In this document: positions 34,609-42,510 of the stretch, in pieces
How positions within the stretch are numbered: position 1 is the first letter of the stretch
Layout of the letters: the number at the start of each line of letters is the position of its first letter
Assembly: GCF_039536325.1 (NCBI RefSeq)
Contig: NZ_BAAAYO010000001.1
Coordinates: 1,302,001 to 1,366,000 of the forward strand
Length of the DNA stretch: 64,000 bases
Reading direction: 5' to 3'
Origin: Paenibacillus_AB hodogayensis
Lineage (GTDB): Bacteria > Bacillota > Bacilli > Paenibacillales > NBRC-103111
The notes under the pieces: model-generated
The model's input: the letters and a program-made list of their open reading frames with translations, nothing else
Told to the model about the DNA's origin: nothing
Databases searched by the model: none
Translations under genes and position numbers: made by a program

Positions 34609-35508
34609 TCATATCCGTTCGATCAGCGTCACACCTGCAGGGAGCCTGTCACGGTCCAGCGTAAACGCATAATCGCTGAAGGAACGAACAGGTCCCTCCG
34701 AGACTTTAACCGCTTGAATCAAATCCAACAATTGATGCGCCGGGGCATTGCCGAGTTTGCTTGAATGCTCGAATACAATCAACTTCCTCACAGTCATTTG
34801 TCCACGGGAAGCGGAACGATCATGTTCGAACAGGTTGGACAGCGCTTCTAGCAGAAGATTCAAATCTTCCTCCGTGAACCCCGTCTTCTCTGCCAAATAA
34901 GCCGAAATATAGCCGTCCATTCGGTATAAAGCATACGGCACAACATGCTTACGCCCCATTTCCCGGTCTTTATCTGCCCCTTCTTGTGTTACAGCTTGAC
35001 GAGTAATCGTCACTTCTTGAGCAAAGATCGGATCCAAGCTGCGGGCAAATGTGAATTGTACCGGTCCCCGCACTTGTCCGGTGTTGACCTTGGTCGTCAT
35101 CACCGCTCCGAACGTACGAATGTCGAAAAAGTTGTTGCACATCCAAGCCGTTAAGCGGGCTGCCTCCTCGCTGTCTTTAGGCTTTAGGTCCTTAGCGTCT
35201 GCGTCGGACGGTCTGAGTGCCCTGTAGGCTTTGCGGTGCTGTTCGTTAAGAACGCCTCCTTCCGTCACATAAATGTGGCACCCAGGCTCGCCGGATCGGG
35301 TCAACTCTACATAATTTCTGACTTTACGCTTCAGGCATACATCCGTCACGATACCGTGTCCGGTCTCCGGATCGATGCGAGGCATATTGCCAGCGTCCGG
35401 GTCTCCGTTCGGATTACCGTTTACAACTTCAAAAAACAACGAGAACTCCAGTCGTTTCGTAAGGGCCGTATCCCTCTTATTGCTCAAATCTTGCTCCAAC
35501 GTCGCCAT
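34609..35508 (-). CDS. cas7c: Type I-C CRISPR-associated protein Cas7 (Csd2)
   Basis: A 299-residue backbone subunit of the I-C Cascade; several copies coat the crRNA. It opens with the family landmark RLEFSLFFEVVNGNPNGDPDAGNMPR (positions about 19-44) and contains TDVCLKRKVRNYV, DIRTFGAVM and GPVQFTFARSLDPI. The length is normal. GGGAGAGG precedes the ATG. It is the last intact gene of the operon, 72 bases after cas8c; no cas4 follows. Confidence 0.97.
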   Translation of the reverse strand: MATLEQDLSNKRDTALTKRLEFSLFFEVVNGNPNGDPDAGNMPRIDPETGHGIVTDVCLKRKVRNYVELTRSGEPGCHIYVTEGGVLNEQHRKAYRALRPSDADAKDLKPKDSEEAARLTAWMCNNFFDIRTFGAVMTTKVNTGQVRGPVQFTFARSLDPIFAQEVTITRQAVTQEGADKDREMGRKHVVPYALYRMDGYISAYLAEKTGFTEEDLNLLLEALSNLFEHDRSASRGQMTVRKLIVFEHSSKLGNAPAHQLLDLIQAVKVSEGPVRSFSDYAFTLDRDRLPAGVTLIERI

Positions 35509-35580
35509 AATCTTCTCGCCTCTCCCATTTCAAATATGATTCAAATCTAATGTAAAAGTTTCTTCTGCCCCATGATAGCT

Positions 35581-37449
35581 TTACTGTGCCGCCTCAGCAG
35601 CTGCCGCAGCCTCCTGTTTGGCCTCGGCTGCTGCCTTGATCTGCGATGCGAAATGCTGCTTCTGATGGTAATACCCCAGTACAAACACGCCTTGGCGCTG
35701 CAAATCCAAATGAGCGGGGAAGCTGTGAACTTCCTGTAAAATCTCTTGCACCTCACGGTCGCGGAAATCGCCATACCGGGATTTGCTCATATGATGCTGA
35801 GAGAGTTTTAGCAGAATAGGGAATACGGCACCCGGATTGGAGGAAGCGGCGCCAAAATAACGGTCCTTGATCGTCGCGTTTAATTTCCCGCTCGCCGCCT
35901 CCTGCTGTGCTTTTTCTAAAACGGCAAACAGACGTCCTAGCCTATAAGCGGGCTCCTGAGCTTGCGAATTCAACTCCACAGTCAGCTCCTCCTTTAAATG
36001 GTCGTTTCTGAAAATGCGGCTATACCGGCTCAAGTAAGCTTTCACAATCGAAACACGCAGATGATTTACGGTACCGTCTGCACGAATACGATTGATGATC
36101 ATTGTAAACAGGGATAGCGGATAAGCTTTGCCTTGAATAACTGCCCGAAGCAGCTCTCCCCCAATAATAGACGGCGGTCCCTCTCCGACCTTTCTCCCGT
36201 CTCCGCCCACACGCATCGTTTCAGCCAATATTCGGTAGATCGTTGGCGTCTTCAAGTGGTGCTCTTCGTACCCCGCTAATGCCAAGTCGGCAACATGCCG
36301 ACCGAGCCTGCTAACCAATTCCCCGAAGTTTCCCTGCCAGAAAAAGCGGACAGCGACCCGCGCATTATTTGGAGATAATCCCATGATGAAAAAGGGCGTG
36401 TTTCCTTGCGGAACCATATCCGAGTCAAGACGCGCTCCATTTCTGGCCCGTTTCAATATGTCTTGCACCTGCTCCGTCAGTTGCGTATCCTCCACAGGCT
36501 CCGGCTGCGAATCGAAATAAGCTGCAAAGGATGCCTCTATTTGCTCTGCATCCGTCGCTTGTCCGGACCAAAATACGACCGTCATATCCCCAATCCACAT
36601 TCGATTGCGCGGGGAGGAGAGCAGATGATTCAGGGCCGTCGTATACCCGAACATGGCGGTTCTGCCGACCGGAGAGTTATAACTTTGCATACTGTCTTTA
36701 CCGTAGGATTCCGCAGAATGAAAGTTAAAAGAAACCAACGACGCGCCGGCCGATTGGGCGTTACGAATGCCTTTGATCTTATCGTGCGTACGGGCAATCG
36801 GCACATTCGACTCGCCCGTCAAGAGGCATTGACTATTGTAGTCGGATTCAGCATCGGCTTGTTGGCGAGAAACAATCCAAGCAGTCCGCACCGCATCCGC
36901 CTCATCTATGCGGGCATGCTGAGTACAAAGCCGAAAAGCCATATTCGTATCGATGCCCTTGTCCAAATCGTTCATAATATGCTGAAGCTGCGGATGCTCC
37001 CGAACCCGTTCGGGATCCCATAGATCGTAAAAAGCCAGCATGGCTCGAACTACCGCAAGCTTCTTCTCGGATTCCTTCGCGTATTGCAATACGTCGCGCG
37101 CCAGTTGACGGGATGCTTCGAATTTACGCAAAGCATCCGTCTTTTTTTTCTCGGCAATCTTTTCGTCCGGGACTACCGAATAATGCCCGAGCAAATATTC
37201 GGCTTTATCACTCAGAAAATAGGGCGCTATTCCGCTGGAACGGCTGGACTGCTCTGGGACAACTAGCAATTGCGGTACCATTTTCTTTCCTTGTTTCATA
37301 CGAATATCCGTTACTTGCAGCAGGCTCCCATCCGGCTCGATCTCCAGTAAATACGAAACTTTCCCCGCACTAAAGTATAGCGGACTAACCCCCGACGACG
37401 GGTCTTTCGCCAGATCCATATAACGTTGGTACAGTGACTGTAGGATCAT
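35581..37449 (-). CDS. cas8c: Type I-C CRISPR-associated protein Cas8c (Csd1)
   Basis: A 622-residue large subunit of the I-C Cascade, expected to read the PAM and hold the target. Landmarks are the start MILQSLYQRYMDL, CLLTGESNVPIARTHDKIKG, LVSFNFHSAESYGKDSMQSY, the TALNHLLSS segment and FFIMGLSPNNARVAVRFFW. The C-terminus is Ala/Glu-rich. Its ATG overlaps the cas5c stop (ATGA), so the two are coupled. Full length with no visible damage. Confidence 0.97.
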   Translation of the reverse strand: MILQSLYQRYMDLAKDPSSGVSPLYFSAGKVSYLLEIEPDGSLLQVTDIRMKQGKKMVPQLLVVPEQSSRSSGIAPYFLSDKAEYLLGHYSVVPDEKIAEKKKTDALRKFEASRQLARDVLQYAKESEKKLAVVRAMLAFYDLWDPERVREHPQLQHIMNDLDKGIDTNMAFRLCTQHARIDEADAVRTAWIVSRQQADAESDYNSQCLLTGESNVPIARTHDKIKGIRNAQSAGASLVSFNFHSAESYGKDSMQSYNSPVGRTAMFGYTTALNHLLSSPRNRMWIGDMTVVFWSGQATDAEQIEASFAAYFDSQPEPVEDTQLTEQVQDILKRARNGARLDSDMVPQGNTPFFIMGLSPNNARVAVRFFWQGNFGELVSRLGRHVADLALAGYEEHHLKTPTIYRILAETMRVGGDGRKVGEGPPSIIGGELLRAVIQGKAYPLSLFTMIINRIRADGTVNHLRVSIVKAYLSRYSRIFRNDHLKEELTVELNSQAQEPAYRLGRLFAVLEKAQQEAASGKLNATIKDRYFGAASSNPGAVFPILLKLSQHHMSKSRYGDFRDREVQEILQEVHSFPAHLDLQRQGVFVLGYYHQKQHFASQIKAAAEAKQEAAAAAEAAQ

Positions 37450-38117
37450 ACGAATTCAGCTCCTTCTTCCCAAGAAGGAACTTCAATGACTCCATTTCGC
37501 AAAGCAGCCCGAAAAAAACGCGGAGTCATATTTCGTTGGAAATCGATGTCATGCAGCATCCAACCGAGGTCACGATCCCCTGTATCTGCGTAAAAGGAAC
37601 GCGGGAGCAACGCCTCTGTTTCCACTAAAGCAAACTGGGCGGCAAACTCGCGGCAGCCAAGATAGGGGCGATGAAAACATTGCCCCTGCCGGGCACGGCG
37701 CAAAAAAATGTTGTAATGCTTCTCCGGTGAATCTCCTTCTCCGACCGCTTGTGTCATCTCGAAGTGAGCCTCAATGACATAATCCGGATTTTTCAACATA
37801 AGCGTGGCTCTTTGCTGTCTCTCTTCCGTTACGTTCTGATACAGGACAGCCGTCTTCCCGCTTATAGCGCTTTTAATGGCCGAGGTTGATAATTTATTCT
37901 CGATCTCGTTGCGGCGAACGCTTTCGAAGCGTATTTCATTCAACACATGAATACGGTCGATCACCCAGCGGATTGCCGGTTTCCAGTGAATGGCTTCCAA
38001 GACACCACGCGCGGCGGAAGGAGTCATCGCATCGTAGCCGACTCGTTCCACCTTCATTTCCGGTCTAGTAAAGCAGGCATAGTCACCCCAGACATGGAGC
38101 TTGATTCCGTAACCCAA
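37446..38117 (-). CDS. cas5c: Type I-C Cas5 (Cas5c/Cas5d), Cascade subunit and crRNA endonuclease
   Basis: A 223-residue protein. In type I-C, which lacks Cas6, Cas5 cuts the pre-crRNA and leaves an 11-base handle. Landmarks are IKLHVWGDYACFTRPEMKVER, YDAMTPSAARGVLEAIHWKP, and the C-terminal LLPRSFYADTGDRDLGWMLHDI. The TTG start has GGAGGTG upstream. It is separated from cas3 by an unusual 568-base gap that holds the toxin/guide module, whereas cas5c-cas8c overlap. Confidence 0.95.
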   Translation of the reverse strand: MGYGIKLHVWGDYACFTRPEMKVERVGYDAMTPSAARGVLEAIHWKPAIRWVIDRIHVLNEIRFESVRRNEIENKLSTSAIKSAISGKTAVLYQNVTEERQQRATLMLKNPDYVIEAHFEMTQAVGEGDSPEKHYNIFLRRARQGQCFHRPYLGCREFAAQFALVETEALLPRSFYADTGDRDLGWMLHDIDFQRNMTPRFFRAALRNGVIEVPSWEEGAEFV

Positions 38118-38195
38118 GTGAAAAACACCTCCACATCCTTGTACGACTAATTTAAAATGAGTTAAAATGGTGTAATAAGTATCAAACTAGGAGGA

Positions 38196-38223
38196 GTAGA
38201 GAAGTGTTGCCCCACTTCTCTAC
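38196..38223. terminator. 11-base perfect hairpin before cas5c
   Basis: Arms GTAGAGAAGTG / CACTTCTCTAC with a 6-base loop. It lies between the small toxin-like ORF and cas5c, about 80 bases before the cas5c start. There is no long T run, so it may act as an attenuator or RNA-processing site rather than a full terminator. Confidence 0.5.
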
Positions 38224-38272
38224 TAATTATACTTGGTTGAGGAATTACATTTATAAGCATAGAGCAGATAGT

Positions 38273-38294
38273 CCCTTACATAAACAAATAAGGG
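38273..38294 (-). terminator. Hairpin directly after the toxin-like ORF
   Basis: Arms CCCTTA / TAAGGG, directly against the stop codon of the 30-codon ORF. It could end or stabilise a short toxin mRNA. Confidence 0.45.
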
Positions 38295-38387
38295 CTATTT
38301 GTGTTTAATCGAAAGAGAAGCAAAAGTAGTTGCCAGCATATTTCCAAACATTAGCATTAGGGCTAAACACCCATACGTAGTCAACAT
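38295..38387 (-). CDS. 30-residue holin-like toxin candidate inside the cas operon (CreT-like)
   Basis: A 30-codon ORF, MLTTYGCLALMLMFGNMLAT then TFASLSIKHK. It has a short polar start, one hydrophobic helix with the LALMLMFG pattern, and a basic tail, as in small putative holin-like toxins of Firmicutes (type I toxin peptides). AAGGAGGG lies exactly 5 bases before the ATG, a near-perfect ribosome site. A sigma-A-like promoter is at 38427-38456. It sits between cas3 and cas5c on the same strand and downstream of a degenerate repeat/spacer unit that appears aimed at its promoter. Toxicity is inferred from sequence type and context only. Confidence 0.7.
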   Translation of the reverse strand: MLTTYGCLALMLMFGNMLATTFASLSIKHK

Positions 38388-38426
38388 TCAATCCCTCCTT
38401 AGATAATTTCAATATTTACCCAAATA

Positions 38427-38456
38427 AGTATATCACCGTATTAAACCATTTTTCAA
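38427..38456 (-). promoter_or_regulatory. Sigma-A-type promoter of the toxin-like ORF
   Basis: On the minus strand TTGAAA (38456-38451), 18 bases, then TATACT (38432-38427). The start site would be about 30 bases before the ribosome site. The surroundings are extremely AT-rich compared with the cas genes. Confidence 0.65.
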
Positions 38457-38492
38457 TATATTAATATTAAAATATAGAAACATATCAATGAA
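38456..38492 (-). promoter_or_regulatory. Predicted crRNA-like target site at the toxin promoter
   Basis: Minus strand: PAM TTC (38492-38490), then ATTGATATG (38489-38481). The spacer-like segment after the orphan repeat begins ATTGAGATG, so eight of the first nine bases agree, and the only mismatch is base 6, which type I guides leave unpaired. A 34-base protospacer would end on the -35 box. Beyond base 9 the match is poor, so cleavage would not be expected. Confidence 0.6.
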
Positions 38493-38521
38493 ATTTAGGT
38501 AGTATTTCAATGAAAATGAAC

Positions 38522-38608
38522 ATAACACTTACCTGAAGGCAAGTGTTATATTCAAAATCATAGAACGCATCTCAATGTTTCAATCCACACCCCTACAATA
38601 GGAGCGAC
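38522..38608 (-). ncRNA. CreA-like guide RNA candidate: degenerate repeat, spacer-like segment, hairpin
   Basis: The repeat-like part (38608-38577, 32 bases) reads GTCGCTCCTATTGTAGGGGT then GTGGATTGAAAC. It keeps the full 11-base I-C handle and a pairable stem (CTCCTA with TAGGGG, one wobble). The spacer-like part begins ATTGAGATGCGTTC at 38576. A hairpin with perfect 9-base arms ATAACACTT / AAGTGTTAT (38522-38549) and a T-rich 3' side follows and could be its terminator. There is no leader and no second repeat, so it is not a decayed array end of the usual kind. A TTGACC stands upstream at a plausible distance for a -35 box. Confidence 0.6.
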
Positions 38609-38685
38609 TTGATAAGCTATCCTTGTAGGACAGGTCAATTCAACTCCAATTATATGGGGCGTTTTAAAAAGTTGCAAATATCAAG

Positions 38686-40947
38686 TTAAGAATCGTGAAC
38701 TTCCTCCGCATGAAACTTCTCGGAAAATGGCCGTATACCTATGTCCTCGTCATACCAACGGTCCGGATTCAACAAACGGTATACGCCCTCCCGAACCTCT
38801 ACAATTTCCCCAGCTTTAAGGAAAGCCGCAAATTCGTTAGGATACAGTTGTACTACATAGGACTGCAATTTGCGCAAAATATCCGTAAACTCTGTAGCGT
38901 TAGGCAGCGCCTCCAGTTGTTTACGAGACGCATCGTCGTAGCCTACAATAACCGGCTGGGCATCCGTCTGGATCAGTCTGAAGGCGCGAGAAACCGTTTC
39001 AAAAGGGAAAGAGAGCTTTCTGGCGTGCTCGTCAAGCATGGACAAGATGCCATATTTGTCTGTCCTGTCATACCTTCCACCTTTCTCTCCTAACGTCTGA
39101 TAAAAATACAGCTCCTTAAAATAATGCTGCAAGGCCTCTAAGCTTAACGGGTCCTGAGCAAACAGTTTCAACGTTTTGGCGGATGCATTCGCGGTCAGAC
39201 CGAACCATCCTGTCCGCAATGTCTCAGACGTCTCAAATACATAAGCCGTGCTTCTGGGACTAGTACCATTACGATTGCACCGTCCCACTGCCTGAGCAAT
39301 GGAATCCAGACCAGCCAATTCTCGGTAAACGACTGGAAAGTCTATGTCTACGCCGCATTCAATCAATTGAGTACTGACCAGAATACAGGGGAGACCGCGA
39401 TCGAGCCGGTCGTAAATTTGCTCCAGCTTCCGTTTTCGGTGATGCGCGCACATCCGAGCGCTTAAGTGAAAGACCGACTCCGTATTGATGGAGGTACGAA
39501 TTTTTGTATAGAGTGTTCTTGCCGCCTTTCGCGTATTCACGATACAGAGTGCCTGACGGTCACGAGAAATCCGTTCCGTCAACAGATCATAATCCGTGTG
39601 GCCCATCGACTCCAGACTCACCCGCCGAAACTGCTCGAAACGGAGAGGCAAATCGGAAATCATTTCGCGAACGGAGACAGGCTTGGTAAACAAGGGCCGA
39701 ATGTCGGGCTGGGTCGCCGTACTTAATACGACCGTAGCTCCGTAATGACGGGAAAGCTCCTCCAATGCGTGTAGACACGGTTTATAAAATTCTCCGTTCA
39801 TCAATTGGGCTTCATCCAGCACAATAATGCTGTTAGCCAGGTTGTGCAATTTACGGCAACGAGATCGTTTATTCGAAAATAACGACTCAAAAAACTGCAC
39901 ATTGGTCGTGACAACGATAGGAAAATCCCAATTTTCCGCTGCCATGGCCAGCTTTCTCCTCATTCGCCGATGTTCCTCCAAAGTATCGTCCGCTTCTTCG
40001 TCCAAATCGTGCTGAACATTGGAATGATGCTCCAGCACATGTTCCGTGCCGAGCACCTCGCCGAATTTTTTGGCAGTCTGTTCAATGATACTTGTGTACG
40101 GAATCACGTAAACGATACGGCGAAGCCGGGGATGACGAGATGCGTGATACAGAGCAAATCCCAGAGAAATCAATGTCTTCCCGCTGCCAGTAGGAAGGGT
40201 GAGCGAGTATATTCCTGGCTCACCGTCGGCTTGTCGCAAGCACTCCTCCAATAATTCGGCTCGGATTTTATCGATCCAAGTACGTGGATTTGAAAAATTC
40301 GTCTCCATGTACCGCTTGTATCGCGGCAGCAATTCAGACACTGATGGTTGATATGCACGCAGCCGGGCTTTGGCAGGATCGGCATAACGCTGCGTGTCAA
40401 GCGAATCGGCATCTACGAGACAAGAAAAAATCATGCGCACAAACATCGAAAACTGCATACCCGCATGCATGCCTGGGGGATGGGGAAAGGCCGGCGGCTT
40501 ATCCGTTATACCGGGCAGATGCTCTTCCATCGCTTCCCGAAAAGGATCGATGGGTTTAAGCAGCCTCCTTGCCAAGCAGCGCTCATCGCCAGCGTCGTTT
40601 CCGAAATCGGCCAGTCCCGTATGGTGCCCGGCGATACAATAGGCAAGGAAAAGGTAAAAGCGATTTCGGTCATCCTTCCAAAGCACCTGGATATATTGCG
40701 CTCCGGCTGTGGCATGATCGACAAGAAAAGGTGAACCATTTAGCCTGCGCTGAAATGCAACTGAAAACTTCCCAGCATCATGCAGCATTCCAGCTAACCT
40801 CCCCCAGGACTCAGCGTGAAACTGGGAGGCGAAGGAAGCCGCTATGTCCGCGACCCCATGCAAATGAGCAGTCAGGGTCTGCCATAGATCTTTATCAGCT
40901 CCTGATGTGCGGTGGGCAAAATACTGGATAAATGCCAACCCCTTCAT
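38686..40947 (-). CDS. cas3: Type I CRISPR nuclease/helicase Cas3 (HD-helicase fusion)
   Basis: A 753-residue protein that Cascade recruits to unwind and degrade target DNA. The N-terminal HD nuclease shows His28, the His56-Asp57 pair (GMLHDAGK), His78 (VDHATAG) and HH at 108-109. The SF2 helicase has Walker A LPTGSGKT (251-258), DEAQ at 378-381, STQLIECGVDID and QAVGRCNRNG (motif VI). All key residues are present, so it should be active. It heads the operon; the AT-rich stretch 40950-41080 should hold the operon promoter. Confidence 0.97.
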   Translation of the reverse strand: MKGLAFIQYFAHRTSGADKDLWQTLTAHLHGVADIAASFASQFHAESWGRLAGMLHDAGKFSVAFQRRLNGSPFLVDHATAGAQYIQVLWKDDRNRFYLFLAYCIAGHHTGLADFGNDAGDERCLARRLLKPIDPFREAMEEHLPGITDKPPAFPHPPGMHAGMQFSMFVRMIFSCLVDADSLDTQRYADPAKARLRAYQPSVSELLPRYKRYMETNFSNPRTWIDKIRAELLEECLRQADGEPGIYSLTLPTGSGKTLISLGFALYHASRHPRLRRIVYVIPYTSIIEQTAKKFGEVLGTEHVLEHHSNVQHDLDEEADDTLEEHRRMRRKLAMAAENWDFPIVVTTNVQFFESLFSNKRSRCRKLHNLANSIIVLDEAQLMNGEFYKPCLHALEELSRHYGATVVLSTATQPDIRPLFTKPVSVREMISDLPLRFEQFRRVSLESMGHTDYDLLTERISRDRQALCIVNTRKAARTLYTKIRTSINTESVFHLSARMCAHHRKRKLEQIYDRLDRGLPCILVSTQLIECGVDIDFPVVYRELAGLDSIAQAVGRCNRNGTSPRSTAYVFETSETLRTGWFGLTANASAKTLKLFAQDPLSLEALQHYFKELYFYQTLGEKGGRYDRTDKYGILSMLDEHARKLSFPFETVSRAFRLIQTDAQPVIVGYDDASRKQLEALPNATEFTDILRKLQSYVVQLYPNEFAAFLKAGEIVEVREGVYRLLNPDRWYDEDIGIRPFSEKFHAEEVHDS

Positions 40948-41085
40948 AAACTCTTTTCTGGATCAAAAGAACCAATATATCCCGTATTATCCCTAAAACC
41001 AGTTCTTTTCTATTAATCTCAATTCTACCTTATGTTTTATATTCCTTCTTTTCCAAATTTTAATTAATAACAAAAATTCCATATG

Positions 41086-41122
41086 AACAAACCGTCAGAG
41101 AAATTTTCCCGGACGGTTTGTT
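41086..41122. terminator. Strong hairpin between array 4 and cas3
   Basis: Perfect 11-base arms AACAAACCGTC / GACGGTTTGTT. In the minus-strand direction it lies after array 4 and before the cas promoter region, so it may end the array 4 transcript and insulate the cas operon. T runs are weak on both sides. Confidence 0.6.
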
Positions 41123-41203
41123 GTGACTGTTTTGAAAGCACGCGGGAGATACGGTCGTCAGCTACGAGGTATCGTCGTTCTCGCCAGAACTATGACGAGC
41201 ATG

Positions 41204-41302
41204 GTTTCAATCCACGCACTCCATACGGAGTGCTACTGGACGAATACCCTCCATTCCTATGGAAGTAGGTGTTTCAATCCACGCACTCCTACGGAGTGCT
41301 AC
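41204..41302 (-). CRISPR. CRISPR array 4 (two degenerate repeats, one spacer)
   Basis: Repeats at 41204-41236 and 41271-41302, with a 34-base spacer. Both end GTGCTAC instead of GTGCGAC, and the leader-side copy lacks one base in the stem. A long leader of the same family as leaders 1 and 2 follows. It may be an array that shrank by recombination, or one with little activity. It is in the same orientation as the cas operon, directly upstream of it. Confidence 0.88.
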
Positions 41303-41481
41303 AGCGAAAAAAGGGACATCGATACCTAATTCCCATGAGTCATAGCAAAATCAAGAGAATCCAGTGAAAATAAACATATATCCAAACTTGACTTTTTTAA
41401 ACCCACTCAAAATCGACAATTCATGACAAATTCTGAGGTGCGAAGGAACCGAGATTTTTATGGGAGCTTCACATTCGCACC
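41303..41481 (-). promoter_or_regulatory. Leader of CRISPR array 4
   Basis: It contains the shared CAAACTTGACTTTTTT and the distal module; GGTGCGAA (41437-41444) and TTCGCACC (41474-41481) again span exactly 45 bases, 134 bases from the array. On the far side the sequence CTTATTCTTGGTGCG resembles the cas2 end next to leader 2 (CTTATTTTAGGTGCG), possibly a scrap of another cas2. The DNA from there to 41619 shows no gene. Confidence 0.8.
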
Positions 41482-41619
41482 AAGAATAAGTCTAGTCGAG
41501 TTTATTTCTGCTGGCAAGCATAAAATACGGCATTCCATCCAGGCTTGCCGGGCCATAGACCCGAAATACAGTGGAAGAAATGCCCTGCTACCTCCCACCA
41601 AACTTGTATTCATCCATAT

Positions 41620-41648
41620 AAAAAAAGGAAGCCCTCCGCAGGCTCCCC
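41620..41648 (-). terminator. Terminator of the exopolysaccharide operon
   Basis: Minus strand GGGAGCC, short loop, GGGCTTCC, then TTTTTTT. It directly follows the stop of the GGDEF-like gene. Confidence 0.85.
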
Positions 41649-41655
41649 TAGCTTT

Positions 41656-42510
41656 TCACACATCAAACTCCAACTGCTTCTTAGCCTGCGCAATGAAGGC
41701 GACCGGCGTAGGCGTAATCTCTTTGTTGTACTCGACGGCCCCGATTTTGAGCACGAGCTCGACTTTGTATTTTTGCGCATATTCGGTACTGTTCAAGAGG
41801 TCGACGCGGCTCTTGAGACGATCGATAACGAAGTTGGCCCCCTCCCGGTCGGTGAACAACAGCATACCCCATGTCGGATTGTCCCGGTTGAGCAAATACA
41901 AGGAATCGTTCGTGCGGATGCTGGTCTGGCCGATCTGGGACAAGTCGTGCACGGCCTCCATCAGCTTCTCCTCGCTCACCATGCGCCGGATCTCGTCCCA
42001 ATACTTCACGCTGAGCACGAGCAGGGTCAACGGGATGTTGTAACGCACCGACAACGCCATGAAGACGGTCGCGTCGCTTTGAAAGGATAAGCTGTTTTTG
42101 AGGCTCGTGCTCTCATCCATCGTCGCCAGCGACGAATTGATTTTTTTCAAATCTTCATTCTCGATCTGCAACTGCTTGCTGGCCATCGTGAACAACCAAG
42201 TCGCTATCGTAAATACCGGGGTCATGATCAGCCAAAAATAGTTTTGGGTCCCAACGAGGCTGCCCGCCACCACGGTCTGATACAAGGTGAACGTGCCGTA
42301 GCCGAAAACAAACAGGATGTTCAGGATCAAGCCGGTCGTCACGTTCGTAAAATAGGTGATGACCGCGATCAGAAAAGCCAAATTCAGAAAGATGATATTC
42401 TGGACATACAGGTTCGGATCGGCAGCCGTAAACACGATGCTCACGAAGCAAGCGATGAACAGCAGCAAGAACGCTCCGTCCGATACCGTGCTGCTTTGGA
42501 AACGCCTCAT
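41656..42510 (-). CDS. Membrane GGDEF-like c-di-GMP receptor with degenerate active site (YdaK-like)
   Basis: A 284-residue protein with an N-terminal block of about four membrane helices (residues 12-110), a short coiled linker and a C-terminal GGDEF-fold domain. At the GGDEF position it reads NRDNP, so it cannot make c-di-GMP. Five residues before that is RTND, an intact RxxD I-site at the standard distance, so it should still bind c-di-GMP. B. subtilis YdaK, in a matching operon, is a receptor of this kind. Its ATG overlaps the stop of the YdaN-like gene; it is last in the operon. Confidence 0.78.
   Translation of the reverse strand: MRRFQSSTVSDGAFLLLFIACFVSIVFTAADPNLYVQNIIFLNLAFLIAVITYFTNVTTGLILNILFVFGYGTFTLYQTVVAGSLVGTQNYFWLIMTPVFTIATWLFTMASKQLQIENEDLKKINSSLATMDESTSLKNSLSFQSDATVFMALSVRYNIPLTLLVLSVKYWDEIRRMVSEEKLMEAVHDLSQIGQTSIRTNDSLYLLNRDNPTWGMLLFTDREGANFVIDRLKSRVDLLNSTEYAQKYKVELVLKIGAVEYNKEITPTPVAFIAQAKKQLEFDV

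Noticed and set aside
41010..41030. ATTGAGAT upstream of cas3, an eight-base match to the CreA-like segment, hinting at cas self-regulation
   Set aside because: The three bases before it are AGA, not the TTC PAM, and it does not sit on an obvious promoter box.
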